DNA of 64,000 bases from Hyphomicrobiales bacterium (GTDB taxonomy: Bacteria; Pseudomonadota; Alphaproteobacteria; Rhizobiales; Devosiaceae), in the NCBI GenBank assembly GCA_027487555.1, contig JAIYDI010000048.1, forward strand, positions 59,268-123,267. The letters run 5' to 3'. The notes under the pieces were generated by a model. It saw only the letters and a program-made list of their open reading frames with translations. It was not told where the DNA came from and made no database searches. Below, one piece after another: positions 1 to 10,018 of the stretch. The translations under genes were made by a program, and so were the position numbers. The first letter of the stretch is position 1; each line of letters starts with the position of its first letter.

Positions 1-749
1 GCCGGATGCGCATCGGAACTACGCCTGCCGAGGCGCTTGGCCAACTCGTGCCAGGCGGTATTGACCCCGATCAGGCGGCCCTTCGCATCGCGCAGGAAGG
101 CCGGGACGTTGAGCGCGCCGATCACCTGGCGCACTTCCTGATGGTCGGGCGTGGCAACGGGCGCGATGCTTGGCGGCGGAGCCGCGGCGGGACGGAGCCG
201 CAGCGCCGTACCCGTGCCCACGAGGCCGCCGATGGCGCGCACGACACGGCCATCAATGGCGCGGACAGTGGTCTCGAAGCTCTGGCCGTTGACGCGCAGC
301 GCCTCGACCGATTGCGCCAGCCGATCGGCATCGGCGGGGGTCAGCCAATTGGCGAAGACCAGAACGTCCTCTGCCGGTTGGCCGGCGGGCAGCAGCGCTG
401 CCGACTGCCCAAGGACGCGGGGGCCTTCGGCGCGCTCGGTCCAGTGGATGACGATCTCGCGCGAGCCGGAGAGCAGCGCCTCATATTCGTCGAGCCGGGC
501 GCGTAGTGCCGAAACCTGCAGCGCGCTTCGTTCGCGCTCGGCACGATTCTCGCGGATGATGCGGCGGATGATGGTGGTGGCGATGAGGCCGAAGGCGCCG
601 GCGCCGATGGCGACTGCAAGTGGCGCCGCGCCCATGATGGTTGTGGGATTGAGGCCCTGCGCAAGCGTCGGCGTAGCGACAAACAGTGTGGCGACAGACG
701 CGGCGATACCCGCGAATCCGACTATGTTCCGGATTTTGTCCGGCCCCAT
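1..749 (-). CDS. DivL-like PAS sensor kinase, N-terminal part (gene runs off the window)
   Basis: Only the first 249 codons are inside the window; the kinase domain would lie beyond base 1. The protein opens with two hydrophobic stretches (about residues 9-30 and 37-58), consistent with a membrane anchor, then a charged linker (RRIIRENRAERERSAL) and PAS-like sequence around residues 90-180. A second PAS-like start, VPAFLRDAKGRLIGVN, is near residue 220. ATG start at 749. I infer a DivL-type kinase, which in Caulobacter and Agrobacterium feeds the CckA-CtrA cell-cycle relay, because such a gene sits beside the ahcY-chvG block in related genomes. The residue that separates DivL (Tyr) from ordinary kinases (His) is not visible, so any PAS-containing membrane histidine kinase remains possible. 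Confidence 0.6.
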   Translation of the reverse strand, partial: MGPDKIRNIVGFAGIAASVATLFVATPTLAQGLNPTTIMGAAPLAVAIGAGAFGLIATTIIRRIIRENRAERERSALQVSALRARLDEYEALLSGSREIVIHWTERAEGPRVLGQSAALLPAGQPAEDVLVFANWLTPADADRLAQSVEALRVNGQSFETTVRAIDGRVVRAIGGLVGTGTALRLRPAAAPPPSIAPVATPDHQEVRQVIGALNVPAFLRDAKGRLIGVNTAWHELAKRLGRRSSDAHP

Positions 750-1092
750 GCTTTGCCCCTAGCCATTAGAATATTTTGGCCGAACCGTCCGTAACGGATG
801 CCCTACGCCGCACATACCGACGCGCCGAGCCCCCGAACTGATTCGCCGCGCCATTCGCTGGCCAAACACGCCCGACCAACGAATCACCGCACATTACCGA
901 CCTCGGAATCGCGCCAAAAGAGTGCTTTTGCGTGTGCATAGCGGGGATCGTGCCGAGATAGGGTGTTGACCACGGTCCGAACAGTGAACGCTTCGTTAAC
1001 GCGGCACTGATTTGCCCCCGAAAAATCATTCCGGCGGCAAGAAAACAAAAGGGCGCCCGGAGGCGCCCTCTCAGTCCAGCGATTCCGACCGC
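750..1092. other. 343-bp intergenic region between ahcY and the DivL-like gene
   Basis: No convincing gene. It contains the ahcY terminator at its right end and should contain the promoter of the kinase gene at its left end, since both neighbours run leftward. A single GTTAAC lies near 993-1000, but I see no second half-site at CtrA spacing. Confidence 0.6.
1041..1070 (-). terminator. Rho-independent terminator of ahcY
   Basis: Perfect 7-bp stem GGGCGCC / GGCGCCC with a 4-base loop at 1051-1068. On the minus strand it is followed by a T-rich run (complement of GAAAACAAAA at 1041-1050). It lies 25 bases past the ahcY stop codon, the expected place for the end of that transcript. Confidence 0.85.
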
Positions 1093-2496
<1,404 letters not shown>

Positions 2497-2520
2497 GTGG
2501 CTGAACTCCGCGTGTGTGCT

Positions 2521-2582
2521 GTTGGCCGCCTTATACGCAAGGCAGCCAACTGGATCAACGGGAGACATAAAGGAGTCTTTAT
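2521..2582 (-). promoter_or_regulatory. Structured ahcY leader: two tandem hairpins
   Basis: Bases 2521-2550 form a 12-bp hairpin (arms GTTGGCCGCCTT / AAGGCAGCCAAC, one G-U pair, 6-base loop) starting 24 bases before the ahcY start. A second perfect 6-bp hairpin (ATAAAG / CTTTAT, 4-base loop) lies at 2567-2582. On the minus strand both would be in the ahcY 5' leader. They do not match the SAH riboswitch consensus I know (GAGGRGCGCUGC core). Possible roles are a leader RNA regulating ahcY, an upstream transcription stop, or a protein operator. Confidence 0.45.
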
Positions 2583-2589
2583 ATCCCCT

Positions 2590-3099
2590 TTACGCGCGCT
2601 GTTCGCGGGGACGCCGACGACGGAACGGCAGCAGCAGAAAGCGCACGATTGCCGAGGTCACCAGGTAGCCGAACACAAGACCGGCACCGCCATAGGCAAG
2701 CCCTTCGGGAGACATGGAAAGCGCGGGCTGGAAGTCGTCCAGCGCCCGTCCGCCGATCTCGCTGTCCATGTATTGCGGCAGCAGCGTCACTCGCGCCACC
2801 GGATCGGCACTGCGGATGCGGTTGAGCATGGCGCTGAGTTCGGCATAGCGCGAGAAGGTGCGCGTCATGGACTGGCCGCGACCCTCGATGAAGCTGTCGC
2901 CGGCGGCGGTGTACCGCGCAATCGCCGCCTCGCGGCTCAGGCCGGCGGCGCTGGCCGCGATATCGAACTCGGTGGTGATGATACGAAGCTCGTCCACGGC
3001 CCCGCTCAGACGCTGGGTGTATTGCTGGGCGTATTCTGGGAACTGGCTAAGCGCCGCCCCGAGGGCAAGTCCGCCAATAATGCCGAGTGTCCTGCGCAT
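2590..3099 (-). CDS. DUF2937 family inner-membrane protein
   Basis: Encodes 169 aa. An N-terminal hydrophobic segment (about residues 5-19, TLGIIGGLALGAALS) and a C-terminal one (about 135-157, GGAGLVFGYLVTSAIVRFLLL) flank a helical periplasmic-type middle with PEYAQQYTQRLSGAVDEL and TRTFSRYAELSAMLNRI. This layout fits the small DUF2937 family of alphaproteobacterial membrane proteins, whose function is unknown. It ends in the basic tail RRRRPREQRA. It is 93 bases upstream of ahcY in the same direction and may share its transcript, although hairpins lie between. ATG start at 3099 with AGAGCGGGA upstream. Confidence 0.7.
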   Translation of the reverse strand: MRRTLGIIGGLALGAALSQFPEYAQQYTQRLSGAVDELRIITTEFDIAASAAGLSREAAIARYTAAGDSFIEGRGQSMTRTFSRYAELSAMLNRIRSADPVARVTLLPQYMDSEIGGRALDDFQPALSMSPEGLAYGGAGLVFGYLVTSAIVRFLLLPFRRRRPREQRA

Positions 3100-3494
3100 C
3101 CGTTCCCGCTCTTCTGGCTGGCTGACAGCGTTTCAGTGGTCGAGTCGCACTCATACGAGCCAGCCCCTCCTCGAGGGAGGGGAATTGCCACCAATTCAAC
3201 GGCAAGTCCGGGCAGGCGTTCCAAGGCAGCGTGCGGGACGGTCCGTTGAAGGGGGCGACGAGTCTATCGGTGAACGTGGTCTTGCCGCGCGATTGGGCCT
3301 CGAGATCGTCGACCACGCCGATAATGTCGGTGATCGGCTTGGCCGGTAACCCGGGGCGCGCGGTGGAGCCCGTGTGCGTCCACGTGCCGCGGTTGCCCAG
3401 GACACAGAGGCGGGATCAGCTCGCTGTCGGGCGCTCGCGTGCCAAGGCCCCGGGCCAGCCTTCGTCGTGGGCAAGAGCTCAACTGGCTCTGGCG
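3100..3494. other. 395-bp gene-poor gap between ptsH and the DUF2937 gene
   Basis: No intact gene. Bases 3164-3182 form a CCCCTCC / GGAGGGG palindrome of the type found in dispersed intergenic repeats. Bases 3230-3415 hold a possible GrpB-like gene relic on the minus strand. No T-tract terminator for ptsH was found. Confidence 0.5.
3230..3415 (-). pseudogene. Possible decayed GrpB (UPF0157)-family fragment
   Basis: One minus-strand frame, open from a TGA at 3416-3418 down to about 3230, contains GSTARPGLPAKPITDI followed by GVVDDLEA. This resembles the GrpB-family core pattern HxGSTxVPGLxAKPxIDI-x-VVDDL. There is no start codon upstream, the preceding sequence is in other frames, and the rest of the domain (about 100 further residues) is absent. 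The open frame continues into a repeat-like tail (NWWQFPSLEEG). I read it as a relic only; chance similarity is quite possible. Confidence 0.3.
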
Positions 3495-3806
3495 TCAGGC
3501 CGGTGCGCCGTCGGCATCCTCGTCGAAGCCGTTATTGACCAGCGTCGTGATGGCGTCGAGCGCCTCGCGCGCCTGCCGCCCCGTCGCCTGCACGAGGATG
3601 GTGGAGCCCGGCCCGGCGCCCAGCATCATCAGACCCATGATCGAGTCCCCTGAGACCGACTGGCCGTCGCGGATGACCTTGATATCGGCATCGAAGCATT
3701 CGGCCGTGCGCACGAAACGGGCCGAGGCGCGCGCGTGCAGCCCCTTGCGATTGACGATGGTCAATTGCTGCGCGAGCGCCCGATCCGATTGTGCCGCAGT
3801 TTCCAT
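3495..3806 (-). CDS. ptsH: HPr phosphocarrier of the PTS-Ntr system
   Basis: A 103-aa HPr. The EI-phosphorylated histidine is His24 in RKGLHARASARF. The regulatory serine for HPr kinase is Ser55 in GDSIMGLMML. With the EIIA and hprK genes nearby it forms the regulatory, non-transporting PTS typical of rhizobia, which passes phosphate from PEP and links carbon/nitrogen state to transcription. The chosen ATG (METAAQSDR) gives the usual N-terminus; an upstream in-frame ATG at 3881 would add 25 residues without family support, and neither start has a strong ribosome site. The gene is separated from EIIA by an inserted plus-strand gene, so it needs its own promoter, within 3807-3926. Confidence 0.92.
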   Translation of the reverse strand: METAAQSDRALAQQLTIVNRKGLHARASARFVRTAECFDADIKVIRDGQSVSGDSIMGLMMLGAGPGSTILVQATGRQAREALDAITTLVNNGFDEDADGAPA

Positions 3807-3926
3807 AGCACAAAGTGTGCCGGAAAATCGGCGGGCTGAGAAGTGCCCAATGCTGAATGTCGCGGGCGATATGACGAGCATCTAGCAATGCCACAGCGCC
3901 GCCGCACTTAGTGCGGAGGAGGGTGT

Positions 3927-4688
3927 ATGCGCCAGCTTTTCCGCCTCACCATCGCAATGCTCGCCATCTGCCATGCAGCATTCCTGACAACAGGAACCAG
4001 GGCGGCAGCAGATTTTCCGCCGTTGCCACCACTCTGCAGCGACATTGCGTTTGAAGACGACGCCTTCGTGGCCTGCACGGTCGATCCTCAACAATATGCG
4101 ATTCGTCTTCACCTCGATGACGCCACAGGCCGCCCATATGGATCGGTCACCAACTTTGCCCGGTCGGGGCCGCCCGTGCTGTTCTCGATGAACGCTGGCA
4201 TGTATTTGCGCGATCTGCATCCTCAAGGCCTGTTCGTCGAGGACGGTCGAACTATTTCCCCGCTCAACACCGCCACCGGCGAGGGTAATTTCCACCTCAT
4301 GCCCAATGGGGTGCTGGTCATTACCCAATCTGGGGCGACTCGCGTTGTCCCGGGCCCAACCTTTAGGCCAACCAACGACATCGCTTTTGCCACACAGTCG
4401 GGGCCCATGCTCGTCATCGACGGCGCCCTGCACCCGGCGTTCTCCGAAAATGGTACGTCGCGCTATGTCCGAAATGGCGTCGGTGTCCGTGAGGACGGCG
4501 TGGTCGTGTTTGCAATTTCACGCGATGAGGTCAGCTTTGGCCGCTTCGCCCGGCTGTTCCGAGATGCACTCCATTGCCCGAATGCGCTATATCTCGACGG
4601 CTTTGTTTCGGCATTGGCAAACGACGATGAAATTGTCGCCGGCGGCAACCATAAGGCCGGACCAATCGTCTCCGTCGCGCCGCGCTAG
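3927..4688 (+). CDS. DUF2233 / phosphodiester-glycosidase-like secreted protein
   Basis: Encodes 253 aa. A signal peptide is clear (RQLFRLTIAMLAICHAAFLTTGTRAAA, cleavage near residue 27; cysteine 15 also lies in the hydrophobic run). The mature part has the DUF2233/NAGPA-like pattern: FSMNAGMY, GLFVEDGRTISPLN, NFHLMPNGVL, ATQSGPMLVIDGALHP, RNGVGV, FARLFRDALHCPNALYLDG and a final AGGNHKAGPIVSV. The family includes the mammalian uncovering enzyme that removes GlcNAc from a phosphodiester; bacterial substrates are mostly unknown. Strong ribosome site GGAGGAGGG before ATG at 3927. It is divergent from ptsH and ends 4 bases from the convergent EIIA gene, so it sits inside an otherwise co-oriented PTS block. 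Confidence 0.8.
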   Translation: MRQLFRLTIAMLAICHAAFLTTGTRAAADFPPLPPLCSDIAFEDDAFVACTVDPQQYAIRLHLDDATGRPYGSVTNFARSGPPVLFSMNAGMYLRDLHPQGLFVEDGRTISPLNTATGEGNFHLMPNGVLVITQSGATRVVPGPTFRPTNDIAFATQSGPMLVIDGALHPAFSENGTSRYVRNGVGVREDGVVVFAISRDEVSFGRFARLFRDALHCPNALYLDGFVSALANDDEIVAGGNHKAGPIVSVAPR

Positions 4689-4692
4689 ATGT

Positions 4693-5091
4693 CTAGCTGC
4701 CGAGCGTTTCGCTCGCAACGTTGATATATTTGCGCCCGGCCTCGGCGGCGACGTTCACCGCCTGCTTGATGTCGAGATCGCCGCGCACGCGCGCCAGCTT
4801 CACCAGCATCGGCAGATTGACGCCGGCGATGACATCGACCGAGCGCTGCTGCATCACCGAAATTGCGAGATTGGACGGGGTGCCGCCGAACATGTCGGTG
4901 AGCACGACCACGCCCTGGCCCTGGTCGACCTTGTCGACGGCGCGCAGGATGTCCTCACGCCTTTGTTCCATATCGTCATCGGGGCCGATGCAGATGGTCT
5001 CGCAGTTGTCCTGCGGACCGACCACATGCTCCAACGCGGACTTGAACTCGATGGCAAGGGCGCCATGGGTCACGAGAACCACGCCGATCAT
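4693..5091 (-). CDS. manX: PTS EIIA component (mannose-type EIIA of PTS-Ntr)
   Basis: A 132-aa EIIA-Man-fold protein. MIGVVLVTHG carries the phosphorylated histidine (His9), and VVVLTDMFGGTPSNLA is the family signature. In rhizobia this protein receives phosphate from HPr and acts as an output of the regulatory PTS rather than in sugar uptake. The ATG at 5091 is the only sensible start. It lies 79 bases after hprK in the same direction and is presumably in the chvI-chvG-hprK transcript. Its 3' end faces the DUF2233 gene with only 4 bases between stop codons. Confidence 0.92.
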   Translation of the reverse strand: MIGVVLVTHGALAIEFKSALEHVVGPQDNCETICIGPDDDMEQRREDILRAVDKVDQGQGVVVLTDMFGGTPSNLAISVMQQRSVDVIAGVNLPMLVKLARVRGDLDIKQAVNVAAEAGRKYINVASETLGS

Positions 5092-5170
5092 TGATAGTCC
5101 TCTGTTCGGGCCGGCGCGTGGCGGAGCTTGCGCCTCGGACGCGGAACATTCGGTCCAGTGCGCGGGCGAT

Positions 5171-5653
5171 TCAAGTGGTTTTTTGTCGCTGTGGATGATT
5201 GCGCCCTTGAAGCGCCGCAATTGCCGCCTCGACGAGCAGGCGCTGGTGTGCCACCTCGACCAAACCGGCGCGCGGAACCGGGGCGCGATCGAGGCTGACC
5301 CCCGCCAGTTCGGTCCGGAAGGCGTCGTCCTCCTGCATGCGGACGAGGTCCTCGACGAGGTCGATGACGAGGTGCAGCGGTCCACGATCGACAAAAGGCC
5401 TGCTGATGATGCCGCGGCCGCGCAACTCGATGAGTCCGGCCAGGCGCGGCGGCGCCTGCATCTCGAGGCGATCGTCGGAAGTGATGATGTCGATCCGGTC
5501 GTCGGCGACAAGCAGCGCGGGCTTGCCTTGCAACGCGAACGCTTCAAGCAGCAGCAAGGCCAGCAACGACTTGCCGCTGCCCGAGGGCCCGCGCAGGAGC
5601 ACGCCGGTGCCATCAAGCAGCAGCCCGGTGCCATGGATGTTGAGCCGGCTCAC
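5171..5653 (-). CDS. hprK: HPr kinase/phosphorylase, short alphaproteobacterial form
   Basis: Encodes 160 aa, about half the length of the Gram-positive enzyme because the N-terminal domain is absent, which is normal for alphaproteobacteria. The P-loop is RGPSGSGKS (near residue 25), followed by LVADDRIDI (the catalytic Asp region) and ELRGRGIISRP, the HprK signature. It phosphorylates the conserved serine of HPr (Ser55 of the nearby ptsH). It begins with GTG, and GTGA overlaps the chvG stop, so translation is probably coupled to the ChvG/ChvI system. Confidence 0.93.
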   Translation of the reverse strand: MSRLNIHGTGLLLDGTGVLLRGPSGSGKSLLALLLLEAFALQGKPALLVADDRIDIITSDDRLEMQAPPRLAGLIELRGRGIISRPFVDRGPLHLVIDLVEDLVRMQEDDAFRTELAGVSLDRAPVPRAGLVEVAHQRLLVEAAIAALQGRNHPQRQKTT

Positions 5654-7455
5654 CGCTTCTTGTCCATCGGGGCTCGCCGGAGCCGCACGGTAAACTCCGC
5701 GCCGGACCGATCGGTGCGGTTCTGTGCGATGATGGTGCCGCCATGGGCGTCGACGATCTGCTTGCAGATGGCGAGGCCAAGGCCGGAATGATCGCCGAAA
5801 TGCTCGCCATCCGGCCGATCGGTATAGAATCGCTGGAAAATGCGGCTGATATCGCCGCGAATTCCCGGGCCCTCGTCTGTCACGACAATGGTCACGCTGT
5901 CGTCGGCGGAGGCGAGCGCGACCCGCACCAGCCCTTCCTCCGGTGAGAAGGACACGGCGTTGTCGACGAGGTTGTTGATCACCTGCGCCAGGCGGCTGTC
6001 ATGGCCGAGCACGATGGGTGGCTGGCGGAGGCCGGTGGTGTCGAGTACGACGTCGACCTTGCGCTTGTGCGCCACATCCTTCTGGATCGACACCATGGCG
6101 TCGGCCAGCATGCCGATATCGACGACTTCCGCGCTCTGGCGCGCCAGCTCCGCATCGAGCCGGCTGGCGTTCGAGATATCGGAGATCAGCCGATCGAGGC
6201 GGCGCACATCGTGCTGGATGATGGCATTGAGGCGCGCGCGATCCTCGGCGCGCTTGGCGAGCGGCAGGGTTTCGACCGCGCTCCTGAGCGAGGTCAGCGG
6301 GTTCTTGAGCTCATGCGAGACATCGGCAGCAAAGCGCTCGATCGCTTCGAGCCTGTTGTAGAGCGCCGATGTCATGGCGCGCAGCGCCCGCGCCAGATGG
6401 CCGACCTCGTCGGTGCGCGAGGAATAGTCCGGGATTTCGGCGCGCGTGCTGATCGAGGCCTGCACGCGCTCGGCAGCACCGGCGAGGCGGCGCAGCGGTC
6501 CGGCAATTGTTCCGGCCATCAAGAGCGACAGGATGATCTGCACGGCGGCGGCCACGAGCGCGAGACGCAGCACGCTCCAGCGCTCGGCGGTAGCAATCGA
6601 ATCGATATCGCCCGGCTGGGTGGAAAGCAGCAGCACGCCGACATTGGCGCGGACGCGCTGCACCGGCACAGCCACCGAGACGACAAGCTGGTGCTTGCCG
6701 TCGACGCGGACGATGGCTGTGGCCGCGCCAGAAAGCGCTGCTGCAACCTCCGGGTACTTCTTGCCCTCGTCGGGGCCGAGCTCGAGATATTGCGGGTAGT
6801 CGTCGCCCGGCAGCAGCCGCATCAGGGCGTTCCACCAATCGAACAGGAAAAAGCCCTCGGCGTCGGCGGGCTTCGGCACCTGCCGCAGCACCTCGCCGCG
6901 CGCGTAGAGATTGGCGCTGTCGAGGATCAACAGGCCCTGCTGGTCATAGATGCGGGCCCGCGTCTTGGTAGGCGTGACAAGGTTGCGCAAGAGCGGCGCA
7001 ACCTGCTCGGGATTGATGGGGAACTCGAGCTGCGGATCGAAGAAGCTGAGTGGCGACACCGCGTCGCCACCCTGGGTTTCCAGCAGCCGGTCGGGGTTCA
7101 CCGTGATCACGTCGCTGTCGACAGTGGCGGAGGCGGCGATGGCGGCCGCGATGATCTCGCCCTGGACGCGCAGGCTCTGCACCCGCGCCTCGATCAGGCC
7201 GGTGCGCCAATGGTTGAGGAACAGGATGCCAATGACGAGGATGGCGAGCCCGAAGAAATTCAGCACGATGATCCGGCGCGCGAGGCTCGAAAACACCGTG
7301 ACCTCGAGGCCGCGCTTCACCTGCGCGATCGCCCTGAGCACATAATGGCCGACCAGCCCGGCGGAGCGCCTGAGCCGCTGCCACAGGGGCAGCCGCACGG
7401 TCCCTGCGGGGACAGGGGCGCTCGTATCGCTCACTGGCTGGTCGCTCGCGGCCAA
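5650..7455 (-). CDS. chvG: Sensor histidine kinase ChvG (acid/envelope-stress)
   Basis: Encodes 601 aa. The order is a cytoplasmic N-terminal region, TM1 (about 60-82, IIVLNFFGLAILVIGILFL), a periplasmic sensor of about 210 residues, TM2 (about 297-320), HAMP, a HisKA domain with phosphorylated His in FAADVSHELKNP, and a HATPase domain with NNLVDNAVSFS, DEGPGI and GLGLAICKQI. ChvG/ExoS-type kinases signal to ChvI and control exopolysaccharide, acid tolerance and host interaction genes in rhizobia. The start is TTG at 7455 with AAGGAC upstream; there is no ATG nearby. It is 9 bases after chvI and overlaps hprK. Confidence 0.93.
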   Translation of the reverse strand: MAASDQPVSDTSAPVPAGTVRLPLWQRLRRSAGLVGHYVLRAIAQVKRGLEVTVFSSLARRIIVLNFFGLAILVIGILFLNHWRTGLIEARVQSLRVQGEIIAAAIAASATVDSDVITVNPDRLLETQGGDAVSPLSFFDPQLEFPINPEQVAPLLRNLVTPTKTRARIYDQQGLLILDSANLYARGEVLRQVPKPADAEGFFLFDWWNALMRLLPGDDYPQYLELGPDEGKKYPEVAAALSGAATAIVRVDGKHQLVVSVAVPVQRVRANVGVLLLSTQPGDIDSIATAERWSVLRLALVAAAVQIILSLLMAGTIAGPLRRLAGAAERVQASISTRAEIPDYSSRTDEVGHLARALRAMTSALYNRLEAIERFAADVSHELKNPLTSLRSAVETLPLAKRAEDRARLNAIIQHDVRRLDRLISDISNASRLDAELARQSAEVVDIGMLADAMVSIQKDVAHKRKVDVVLDTTGLRQPPIVLGHDSRLAQVINNLVDNAVSFSPEEGLVRVALASADDSVTIVVTDEGPGIRGDISRIFQRFYTDRPDGEHFGDHSGLGLAICKQIVDAHGGTIIAQNRTDRSGAEFTVRLRRAPMDKKR

Positions 7456-7464
7456 GTTCGGTCC

Positions 7465-8181
7465 TTATTGTTCCTTGAAGCGATAGCCTACGCCATAGAG
7501 GGTTTCGATCATCTCGAAATCGTCATCGACGGCTTTGAACTTCTTCCTGAGCCGCTTGATGTGGCTGTCGATGGTGCGGTCGTCGACATAGACCTGATCG
7601 TCATACGCCGCATCCATGAGGGCGTTGCGGCTCTTCACCACACCGGGCCGCAGCGCGAGCGCCTGGAGGATGAGGAACTCGGTGACAGTCAGCGTAACGC
7701 GCTGACCCTTCCAGGTACATGTATGGCGTTCCTCATCCATGACCAGCGCGCCACGTTCGATCAGCGCCTTGCCCGGCTGCGGCTCGCCAGGCTGGGCCTG
7801 CGGAGCCGAGGGGTCGCGCGGCGCGGCGCGGCGCAGCACCGACTTCACCCGCTCGACGAGCAGGCGCTGGCTGAAGGGCTTGGTGATGAAATCATCGGCG
7901 CCCATCTTCAGGCCGAACAGTTCGTCGATCTCCTCATCCTTCGACGTGAGGAAGATCACAGGCACGTCGGATTTCTGGCGGAGCCGGCGCAGCAGTTCCA
8001 TGCCGTCCATGCGTGGCATCTTGATATCGAGGATCGCAAGGTCCGGCCGGTCGGTGGTGAGCCCCTCGAGGCCCGAGGCGCCATCGGTATAGGTTGCCAC
8101 CGTGTAGCCTTCCGCCTCGAGCGTCAGCGACACCGAGGTCAGGATATTCCGGTCGTCATCCACCAGGGCGATTTTGGGCAT
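7465..8181 (-). CDS. chvI: Response regulator ChvI (OmpR/PhoB family)
   Basis: Encodes 238 aa. The receiver domain begins [13 protein letters not shown], with acidic pocket DDD, phospho-acceptor Asp in [13 protein letters not shown] and Lys in [10 protein letters not shown]-terminal winged-helix domain (about 135-235) has [14 protein letters not shown] and [15 protein letters not shown]. It partners with ChvG immediately downstream. ATG at 8181 with GAGGGAC upstream; an upstream in-frame start would be non-homologous. It is divergent from pckA, and an inverted repeat at 8219-8249 lies in its leader. Confidence 0.95.
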   Translation of the reverse strand: MPKIALVDDDRNILTSVSLTLEAEGYTVATYTDGASGLEGLTTDRPDLAILDIKMPRMDGMELLRRLRQKSDVPVIFLTSKDEEIDELFGLKMGADDFITKPFSQRLLVERVKSVLRRAAPRDPSAPQAQPGEPQPGKALIERGALVMDEERHTCTWKGQRVTLTVTEFLILQALALRPGVVKSRNALMDAAYDDQVYVDDRTIDSHIKRLRKKFKAVDDDFEMIETLYGVGYRFKEQ

Positions 8182-8218
8182 TTTGTCCCTCTTTGGGGTT
8201 GAGCCGACGCCGAAGCGC

Positions 8219-8249
8219 CAATTGTGGCAATGGTAGACTGCCACAATTG
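8219..8249. promoter_or_regulatory. Inverted repeat between chvI and pckA
   Basis: Perfect 11-bp arms, CAATTGTGGCA and TGCCACAATTG, separated by 9 bases, 38 bases upstream of the chvI start in the chvI/pckA divergent region. It could be an operator (for instance autoregulation by ChvI) or a hairpin in the chvI leader RNA. There is no T-tract, so a terminator is unlikely. Confidence 0.5.
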
Positions 8250-8416
8250 CGCAGAAATAAGGCGGAAGGGTCGTTTTTGCGAGAGGGACTCCCTACGAAT
8301 TCATCGTGAGACTTCTGTCGTAAGACCAGTTTCGGGATGGTTTCGGGGCATTTCGGGCCGCACACAATCCGCGCATCGAGGGCCTTGCGAGCGTGCGGGG
8401 CCAAGAGGATGACGCC

Positions 8417-10018
8417 ATGGGCCTAGAGCAGACCAACCATCTGACGACCCCGATCGCGCGGTTTTTCGCCGACGGCGTGCACGGCACGATCGCCGGTTAT
8501 CTCGCCCGCACGGCCAAGTCCCTGCACTGGGACGAACTGCCGCCGACGCTGGTCTCGACCGCGCTACAAAATGGCGAAGGCCGGCTGGCCCGCGGTGGTG
8601 CGCTTGCCGTTACCACCGGGATCTACACCGGCCGCTCGGTCAAGGACAAGTTCATCGTCCGCGACGCGGCGACGGGTCCGAAAGTCTGGTGGGACAATAA
8701 TCAGGGGCTCGACCCGGCGCAGTTCGAACTGCTGCTCGCCGACATGCTCGCCCATGCCGAGGGTCGGGTGCTGCATGCGCAGCATCTCGAGGCGGGGGCT
8801 GATCCGGCGCACAAGCTCGCCGTCGACGTCTATTGCGAGACCGCGTGGCACGCACTGTTCATCCGCAACCTGCTGATCCGGCCCGAGGGTCCGGCAGCGG
8901 GGCTGCCGGTGACCATCCTGCATCTGCCGAGCTTCTCCGCCAACCCGGCGCGCCATGGCACACGCACCGGTACGGTGATCGCGCTCGACATGGAGCGCCG
9001 CGTGGTGCTGATCGGCGGCACGGCCTATGCCGGGGAGATCAAGAAATCGGTGTTCTCGCTGTTCAACTATCTCGCGCCGGCGGCCGGTGTGCTGCCGATG
9101 CATTGCTCCGCCAATATCGGGCGCAATGGCGATACCGCGCTGTTCTTCGGGCTTTCGGGCACGGGGAAGACGACGCTCAGCAACGACCCGGAGCGGCCGC
9201 TGATCGGGGACGACGAGCATGGCTGGACAGAAACAGGCGTCTTCAACCTCGAAGGCGGCTGCTACGCCAAGACGGTGAAGCTCAGCGCCAGCGCCGAGCC
9301 CGAAATCTTTGCCGCGACACAGCAATTCGGCACGGTACTCGAGAACCTGAACCTCGATGACCGGCTGATGCCGCTCTACGACGATATCTCGCTGACTGAA
9401 AACACCCGTGCCGCCTATCCACTCGAGACGCTGCCCGTCGTGGCGCCGGGCGGCGTCGGCGGTATTCCGAAGACAGTGGTCTTTCTCACCGCCGACGCCT
9501 TCGGTGTGTTGCCGCCCATCGCGCGGCTGACGCCCGAACAGGCGGCCTATCATTTCCTCTCGGGCTATACTGCCAAGGTCGCGGGCACCGAGCGCGGCGT
9601 GACCGAGCCGGTCGCCACCTTCTCCGCCTGCTTCGGCGCGCCCTTCATGCCGCTGCATCCCAGTATCTATGGGCGCTTGCTCGAAGCACGGCTCGAGGCG
9701 AGCGGTGCGCGGGTTTATCTCATCAATACCGGCTGGACCGGTGGTGGCTATGGCGTGGGGAAGCGCATCGATATTGCCACGACGCGTCGGCTGCTCGCGG
9801 CGGCCTTGTCGGGGGAACTCGATGGAGCTCAGATGCGGATCGAGCCGCTGTTCGGCATGGCGGTGCCACTCAGGGTCGAGGGAGTGGCGCCACAAGCGCT
9901 CGATCCGCGCGCCAACTGGGCGGACGCCGCGGCCTATGACCTGATGGCGGAGAAACTCAAGGCGATGTTCGCCGAGAATTTCCGCAAGTTCGAGCCGGCG
10001 GCAACTGCCGCCCAATGA
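8417..10018 (+). CDS. pckA: Phosphoenolpyruvate carboxykinase (ATP)
   Basis: Encodes 533 aa, the usual size. It converts oxaloacetate and ATP to PEP, the entry step of gluconeogenesis, and supplies PEP that also feeds the PTS-Ntr proteins encoded nearby. The P-loop is [12 protein letters not shown]; other signatures are [27 protein letters not shown] and [15 protein letters not shown] chose ATG 8417 (MGLEQTNHL) with AAGAGGA upstream over the in-frame ATG at 8393. chvI-chvG-pckA linkage is conserved in rhizobia, here with chvI divergent. Confidence 0.96.
   Translation: MGLEQTNHLTTPIARFFADGVHGTIAGYLARTAKSLHWDELPPTLVSTALQNGEGRLARGGALAVTTGIYTGRSVKDKFIVRDAATGPKVWWDNNQGLDPAQFELLLADMLAHAEGRVLHAQHLEAGADPAHKLAVDVYCETAWHALFIRNLLIRPEGPAAGLPVTILHLPSFSANPARHGTRTGTVIALDMERRVVLIGGTAYAGEIKKSVFSLFNYLAPAAGVLPMHCSANIGRNGDTALFFGLSGTGKTTLSNDPERPLIGDDEHGWTETGVFNLEGGCYAKTVKLSASAEPEIFAATQQFGTVLENLNLDDRLMPLYDDISLTENTRAAYPLETLPVVAPGGVGGIPKTVVFLTADAFGVLPPIARLTPEQAAYHFLSGYTAKVAGTERGVTEPVATFSACFGAPFMPLHPSIYGRLLEARLEASGARVYLINTGWTGGGYGVGKRIDIATTRRLLAAALSGELDGAQMRIEPLFGMAVPLRVEGVAPQALDPRANWADAAAYDLMAEKLKAMFAENFRKFEPAATAAQ

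Noticed and set aside
2521..2582. SAH riboswitch before ahcY
   Set aside because: Hairpins are real but the conserved SAH riboswitch core sequence is absent; kept only as an unclassified leader.
6001..8202. 733-aa plus-strand frame opposite chvG and chvI
   Set aside because: Antisense shadow of the two-component genes; no recognisable motifs or ribosome site.
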